From Gossypium raimondii (Eukaryota; Streptophyta; Magnoliopsida; Malvales; Malvaceae): a stretch of 64,000 bases of DNA. A model generated the notes under the pieces. It was given only the letters and a program-made list of their open reading frames with translations. It did no database searches and had not been told where the DNA came from. Below, in pieces: positions 58,827-64,000 of the stretch. The DNA lies in contig NC_068570.1 of NCBI RefSeq assembly GCF_025698545.1, forward strand, positions 54,703,924-54,767,923, given 5' to 3'. Both the position numbers and the translations under genes were made by a program. The stretch's first letter is position 1. Each line of letters begins with the position of its first letter.

Positions 58827-61692
58827 TGTAACACCCCTCGCCCAACTCGATCACCAAGTCCAAACTACAGTATGTTACATTCGTTGTCAGAGAAACTACC
58901 ATTAAATTCACAATATAACAATCATTTACGCATGCAATTCATTGTCAATCACATTCATTTTAGGTTAAACAAACAATTCTGAACCTTAATCAAGCTTACA
59001 AAAGCTCTTTTATCATCCCGAATACGAAATATGACCAAATTGTAAAGTTTTTAAAATGTATGGATCGATGTCGTGACTTCATCTAGTGCTTGTCACAACA
59101 TAGCCATCTTAGCATGTCATGTCACGACGATAAGCCCTAACTCTTCATGACGTCACTTATTGTAATGGCAACATTGCGAAGTCCAAAATCTAAGGTCACA
59201 ACATGGCCCCTGTTGTTGGTAAAAATGAACCATTTGGTACCTATTTCATACTCTCCAACCAAACCTATCAATTTATGCATCAATTACCAAGTTCATTTGA
59301 ATCAAAACACACTAAGCACATACCAGACAAGCTCAACATCTATAATCAACTTCAAAACAAGATGTCCAATACATTTTAACCAATTAAACTTGAGCATTTC
59401 AATACCATTTGAGCATACCAACCAAATTCATTCAAATGCCTTGCCAAATCTATCAAAACATACCATTCCACTTTCAATACACACATAATTCATTCATCAA
59501 CACTTTTATGGCATTAACCATAAACCAAAATAACCATTTATTAACAAATACCTTAAGCAAAATCATTATACATACCAATTCATACATCCACTTAACCATT
59601 CATTTTACATCATACCGCAGTTTTTTATATACCAAATTCAAATAGGTACATATATCGTCTCCTCAAGACATCAACCATTGTCATGAAACACCTTCAACAT
59701 CATCACAAGCCAAATTCATTTCCATGTTCAACTCATCAAGACTTTTAAACATTAAAGTATGTACCAATACACCTATATACATGCCACAACCCTAGGTTCA
59801 AAATGATCAAACATTTACCAATTCGGTGATAGGATAGTGTGAGCTTCGAGTCAATCCAACTTGACGCATTTCGCAATATATTGATCTATAAGAAAAAGGG
59901 AAAACAAACGGGGTAAGCATATAAAATGTTTAGTAAGCTCATAGGCATTAAATAAGGCTTACTTTATATTACAATCAAATACAATATGATACCATAATTT
60001 GACATAGTTGGCTAGTTATTGCAACACACAACATTAACAATGTGAGTTTAACATATAATCAAACCAAATGACATCTCAACCATATATCAATCTAATTCAT
60101 TTTAAAGTCAATATCCTAATACCATGCTCATGCTCAATTCAACATTTATCCATTTGAACATCAAGCTCATATCATATCATGTCATTTCAATTTTTCATTT
60201 TACATTAACCACTTAGCTAATGAACTCAAGTAAATGGACTTAGATATACAAGTAACTACATCACACCAATTGCTTGTTCAAGCTGAATATATATATTTAT
60301 GTCAGGTTACCAGTCTAGGCTAAACCTTTATAACTACAAATCTGATTACTTGTACAAGCTGAATATATATACATGTCAGGTTACCAGTCCAGGCTAAACC
60401 TGTGTCATATGTATCTTCGAGTCCACAACAAATGTTGGATCTCGTTAATATATGTAACCAATCTCATACAAGCGCGCATAAAACCCTATTGAAATGTCAA
60501 TTGTATCCTAATCTTTACTAAATTCATAAGGGCCTCTTTTTCAATTATAACCAACATTTTACAATCTAGTCTAATTCTCACCTTTTTCATCAATTCACAA
60601 TTAAACGCATGTACGATTACAAATAAAATGCACAAAAACCTATATAAAAAATACCATATGAACTTACCTGGAAAAAATAGCAAACAAGTTGAATCTTCAA
60701 AGACTAATCAACAATTTTGACTTTTCACCAATTATCTCTAGATTGATCCAATTCTCGATCTAAGCAATTATTTTAGACAATTCATCAATACCAAACATTT
60801 ATGCATTGTATCATGACATGAATGAACCTATGGAACTTTATTTTTCGATGCCCTAAAGTTTTGAATTTTATTCAATTTAGTCCCTAAAACCGAAATAACT
60901 ACATCTTTCAATTTTGAGCTTCGATTTTAAAATTGATTTCAATTACATTCATTATAGTTCCTCTACTATCTATTATTACTGAAATTTCACATCAATTTCA
61001 CAATTTATTCACTTTAGTCCTTATGTACAAAACTAACAATTTAAACATTACAATCTAGTCCTTTTCATATCTAAACTTAAAATATATCAATTTAATACCA
61101 ATATCTTCAAGAAATCAACAATGGAAACTTTCAAAAACTTTAATATTTTTAAAAATTGGTACATGGGCTAGCTAAATCAAGCTCTCATGACCTAAAAAAC
61201 ATAAAATTACAAGAAAATGACTTAAATTACCTTAACAATTGAGGATCAAAGCTTAGAACCCTAAGAACGTTTTTATCTTTTCTTCTCTTGGATTAATTCG
61301 GCCATGAATTCCACTAGATTTTGTTTTTATACATAGATTAAATTTTGATTAACTTTAATTAGCTTTACTTCATTAAATCCTAGTAAATTTAAACCTTAAT
61401 CATAATTAATAAAAATGAGTGGAATATAACATCATTCTCCAATATAGGATGAATTAAAATGGTTTATTTACCATTTATAATCTTTAGTTATTTAAAATCT
61501 ATAGTAATAATATTTTTACAATTTAAGCTCGCCCTTAATTAAGCAATTAATTGACAAAATTACCGAATCGAACTCTAATATACTATTATACCAACTTCGT
61601 AAATATTCATATTTAATATTTACAGACTTGATTTACGAAAATGGGGTCCCGAAACTGCCTTTTTCGACACCACTAAAAATCAAATTGTTACA
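58827..61692 (-). mobile_element. Solo LTR (minus), perfect target-site duplication
   Basis: 2,866 bp. Plus-strand ends are TGTAACACCCC and AAATTGTTACA, flanked by CTTTA on both sides (58822-58826 and 61693-61697). The end with GTTTCGGGACCCC relates it to the LTRs at 31944 and 41558. It has a duplicated 54-bp piece (60273-60327 and 60349-60402). Frames at 58725-59645 and 60486-60683 are LTR frames. Confidence 0.9.
60273..60402. repeat. Duplicated 54-bp LTR segment
   Basis: Two copies containing CAAGCTGAATATATAT and GTCAGGTTACCAGTC, separated by 21 bp. It occupies the LTR position where the related LTRs carry other tandem repeats. Confidence 0.85.
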
Positions 61693-61762
61693 CTTTAAAT
61701 TTTAAAATAATAACTACAAAAATTTAAAATTTTATTTTAAATAACATTTATACATTCTTCTT

Positions 61763-61800
<38 letters not shown>

Positions 61801-61811
61801 TTTAATAAAAT
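61693..61811. repeat. (AT)n-rich stretch
   Basis: AT-rich with an (AT)n run at about 61769-61795. No gene. Confidence 0.8.
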
Positions 61812-61940
61812 TCTTTTTTTTTGGTGAATTACAATAACAAGGCAAATCCCAAACAATAAACGCAACTAACGTGACTCAAACTCAAGTCACACCTGGGGCG
61901 GTGAACACCCTTGACCATCAGACCATCACATGAGATATGA
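61812..61940 (-). mobile_element. Probable tRNA-derived SINE (minus)
   Basis: On the minus strand: A-box-like GATGGTCTGATGGTC, B-box-like GAGTTTGAGTCAC ~45 bp later, a short body and an A-rich tail (AAAAAAAAG) at the low-coordinate end. A target duplication was not identified. Confidence 0.5.
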
Positions 61941-63353
61941 TTAACTTAATCATAGATTTTATGTAAGTATATAACAGATATTATTTTTCTATCTTAATTT
62001 ATTTTTAACTTAATCTTAACAAGTTATTTCAAGTTTTTTAATATATCAAATTTAATTTTTCTAATATGCTAATATATATGTATGTATAGGATCACTAGTT
62101 CATAGTTGGTATAACAGAACTAGCCTTTCAATTGAAAGAAGAATCAATGGTCCAAGTAATTCATCTAATACCATAAAATCAATAAAATTGGTTGAACCAC
62201 TAAAACCGTTCTAATCGATTAAAAATTAGTTGAATTTGGTTAAAACTAATTTAAATATTTAAATTTATTGTTATAGTTTACAAAATGATTGTTTGTATTT
62301 CTATTGTTATTTGTTTATGTTTGTTTTTTTTTCAACTTTCTTGATTTTTTTCTACCTTTTTGGTGAATGTTCAATATTTTTTATTATTACTTTTATGATT
62401 AAACTAACAGTCAAACAATTGCATTGAAATTTAGTCGTTTAATCAATTTGACTAATGGTTCAATTTTTACAACATGGCATATTATCCGACTAACATAATC
62501 ACTTTGTATTTATATGATCACTAGTTAAAAATACGCCCTTAATTACCCTAAATTACTATAATTTGTGCATATTGCCATGATTGTTAATTAGATTTATTTG
62601 ATTTATTGCATAATTGTTTCTATTTTAATTGTTAATGTTGTGTAAAACTATTAAGTTGAAAATTTAATTAAATTTAATTTTAAGATAACTAAGAAGTTAG
62701 TCTAGTTGTTGGTAAATACATAAAATTTAGATGCTAGTCTTTGTTAGTTTATTGCATATAAATTGTTGAAATATTATTTTTGCTAATTCATTGCATAAAA
62801 TTGATCAATTGTTAATTCCTAAATCAATAGTTTAACAATAAGGTTCAGTAGCGCTACCAATTGAAGCAACTTATTAATTTTCATAAAATATGATCATCAA
62901 ATTTTGAAAATTTAAAGAGACTTAGTAAAGTAAATATATCTTCATATGAGAAAGAAAAACTTCAAATTTTATTTTAAAACAGTTTTCAAAATCTAATTCT
63001 AGACATTCCAGACGAAAAATTTCTAGACATGAGTAATTTTCTTTTATAAATAAACAAATAATTGGCTCAATTGGTAAAAGTAGAGTTTTAGGATCTTGAG
63101 TACCTTAGTGTGAGACTTATCATGTGCAATTATGTGCTTGGGTCATTGACTCTTATCATGTGTGATTGATTTAATGTGTAGGTTTTAATCTAGTTTGTTG
63201 ACTTTGGTCTAAATTATACTAGTTCTTAATTTTCGTACTATACAAGTTTGATTTTTCTTTGTGATCATTTGTAATGTAACAATTTAGTACTTGTGATTAT
63301 TCGAACATATATTTGTATTTCGTAATTCTTTAAAAAAAAAACCTTCTCTAGCA
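61941..63353. other. AT-rich intergenic DNA
   Basis: No gene recognised. 63058-63075 (ATTGGCTCAATTGG) resembles an A box, but no good B box follows. Confidence 0.5.
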
Positions 63354-63582
63354 CATCGTAAAAGTGAGTTAAACTAAAGGCTAAAAAGATAGTCCCATTT
63401 TAGGGGGAAAGAGAATACCAAAACTTTCACTCTTTGTTTAAAGGAAAGCCCGGAATAAAAACAAAGAAAGCGCCCACCGTGGGCCCATCGTAAAAGTGAG
63501 TTAAACTTAAGGCTAAAAAGGTCGGCCCATTTTAGGGGGAAAGAGAATAGCAAAGGAAAGCCCGGAATAAAAACAAAGAAAA
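63354..63582. repeat. Tandem duplication of the tRNA-Lys 2 downstream flank
   Basis: 63354-63485 and 63486-63595 are near-identical units (CATCGTAAAAGTGAGTTAAAC...), the second lacking ~20 bp. The first unit ends with the last 13 nt of a tRNA-Lys gene (63471-63483), so a second tRNA copy was cut by the rearrangement. Confidence 0.88.
63579..63582 (-). terminator. Pol III terminator of tRNA-Lys 2
   Basis: TTTT directly after the tRNA 3' end on the minus strand. Confidence 0.8.
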
Positions 63583-63655
63583 CGCCCACCGTGGGGCTCG
63601 AACCCACGACCACAAGGTTAAGAGCCTTGCGCTCTACCGACTGAGCTAGACGGGC
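63583..63655 (-). tRNA. tRNA-Lys (anticodon CTT), gene 2
   Basis: 73 nt, identical to the gene at 56494-56566. All stems are complete, anticodon CTT. CAA stands immediately upstream on the minus strand (GTACAA). Related flanking sequence (CTAAAAAGGT.GGCCCA) near both genes suggests one arose by duplication of the other. Confidence 0.97.
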
Positions 63656-64000
63656 TTGTACTGTTGCTAAATTGTCTTATACTAATAATCAATATTTTGA
63701 CTTTGTTATAATTTATTGGAGTCTGAAATTAGAATGTAGAATAAAAGAAATAGAAGACTTTTAAAATTTTGTGTATGATTTATGTGAAAAATATATGAAA
63801 TATAATGTTAAAATTAAATAAATATAAGGGAGTTATATGCATAAATTCATGTGAAACTAAATTAAGTTGACATATTAGGTATTTAATATCCAAGTATAAA
63901 AATCAGTGAAGAATGCAGTTCAAACTGCAATTTCTTGGTCAAGCAAAACCACTAATTTAACAAATCTATACCCAAATTTGCCTAACAATGTTCATATTGT
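63656..64000. other. AT-rich intergenic DNA
   Basis: No recognisable feature. Confidence 0.5.

Noticed and set aside
1..64000. A novel multi-gene cellular system
   Set aside because: No cluster of intact genes exists; only two small MBD genes and two tRNA genes appear functional.

Overview
The window looks like retrotransposon-packed chromosomal DNA of a dicot plant. The evidence is Ty3/gypsy chromovirus-type polyproteins, initiator-Met-tRNA primer sites, plant-type tRNA-Lys genes with CAA motifs upstream, tRNA-derived SINEs, MITEs, and two spliced methyl-CpG-binding-domain (MBD) genes. The style of the LTRs (2 to 3 kb, TGTAACACC...GGTGTTACA ends, blocks rich in CACACGGGCGTGTG) makes me think of Malvaceae/cotton, but that is recollection, not proof. 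No bacterial operon, CRISPR array or cellular multi-gene system is visible.

Layout. 1-8590: 5' part of a decayed minus-strand gypsy element (G1), whose LTR is split by a 2,500-bp solo LTR (5364-7863, perfect CATCA target duplication). 8591-12653: remnants of older LTRs. 12654-21035: a plus-strand gypsy element (G2) with both LTRs, most of gag missing, a hAT-type MITE inside its RT, and a ~513-bp inverted duplication in its 5' LTR. 21036-22783: MBD gene 1 (minus strand) and flanks. 22784-22941: a SINE. 22949-25507: a PIF/Harbinger relic, a minus-strand LTR and a low-copy repeat. 25508-39259: a nested gypsy element (G3, perfect GACTT target duplication) holding two later LTR insertions (28143-30913 and 31944-34763). 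39260-45600: gypsy 3' end, a solo LTR (41558-44612), other LTR fragments and a Copia-like LTR. 45883-46680: second copies of the Harbinger relic and of the low-copy repeat. 48716-51420: second copy of the MBD block, with MBD gene 2 and a 556-bp hAT-type MITE. 51420-64000: AT-rich intergenic DNA with MITEs, SINE-like heads, one more solo LTR (58827-61692, perfect CTTTA duplication) and two identical tRNA-Lys(CTT) genes.

Only four loci look functional: the two MBD genes and the two tRNA-Lys genes. The MBD pair comes from a segmental duplication. Because the two copies took different insertions afterwards, each copy preserves an empty site for insertions in the other: the SINE and G2 are both confirmed this way. 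Every retroelement reading frame is broken by stops, frameshifts or deletions, many of them of the C-to-T type expected from decay of methylated cytosines. No element here can encode its full set of proteins.
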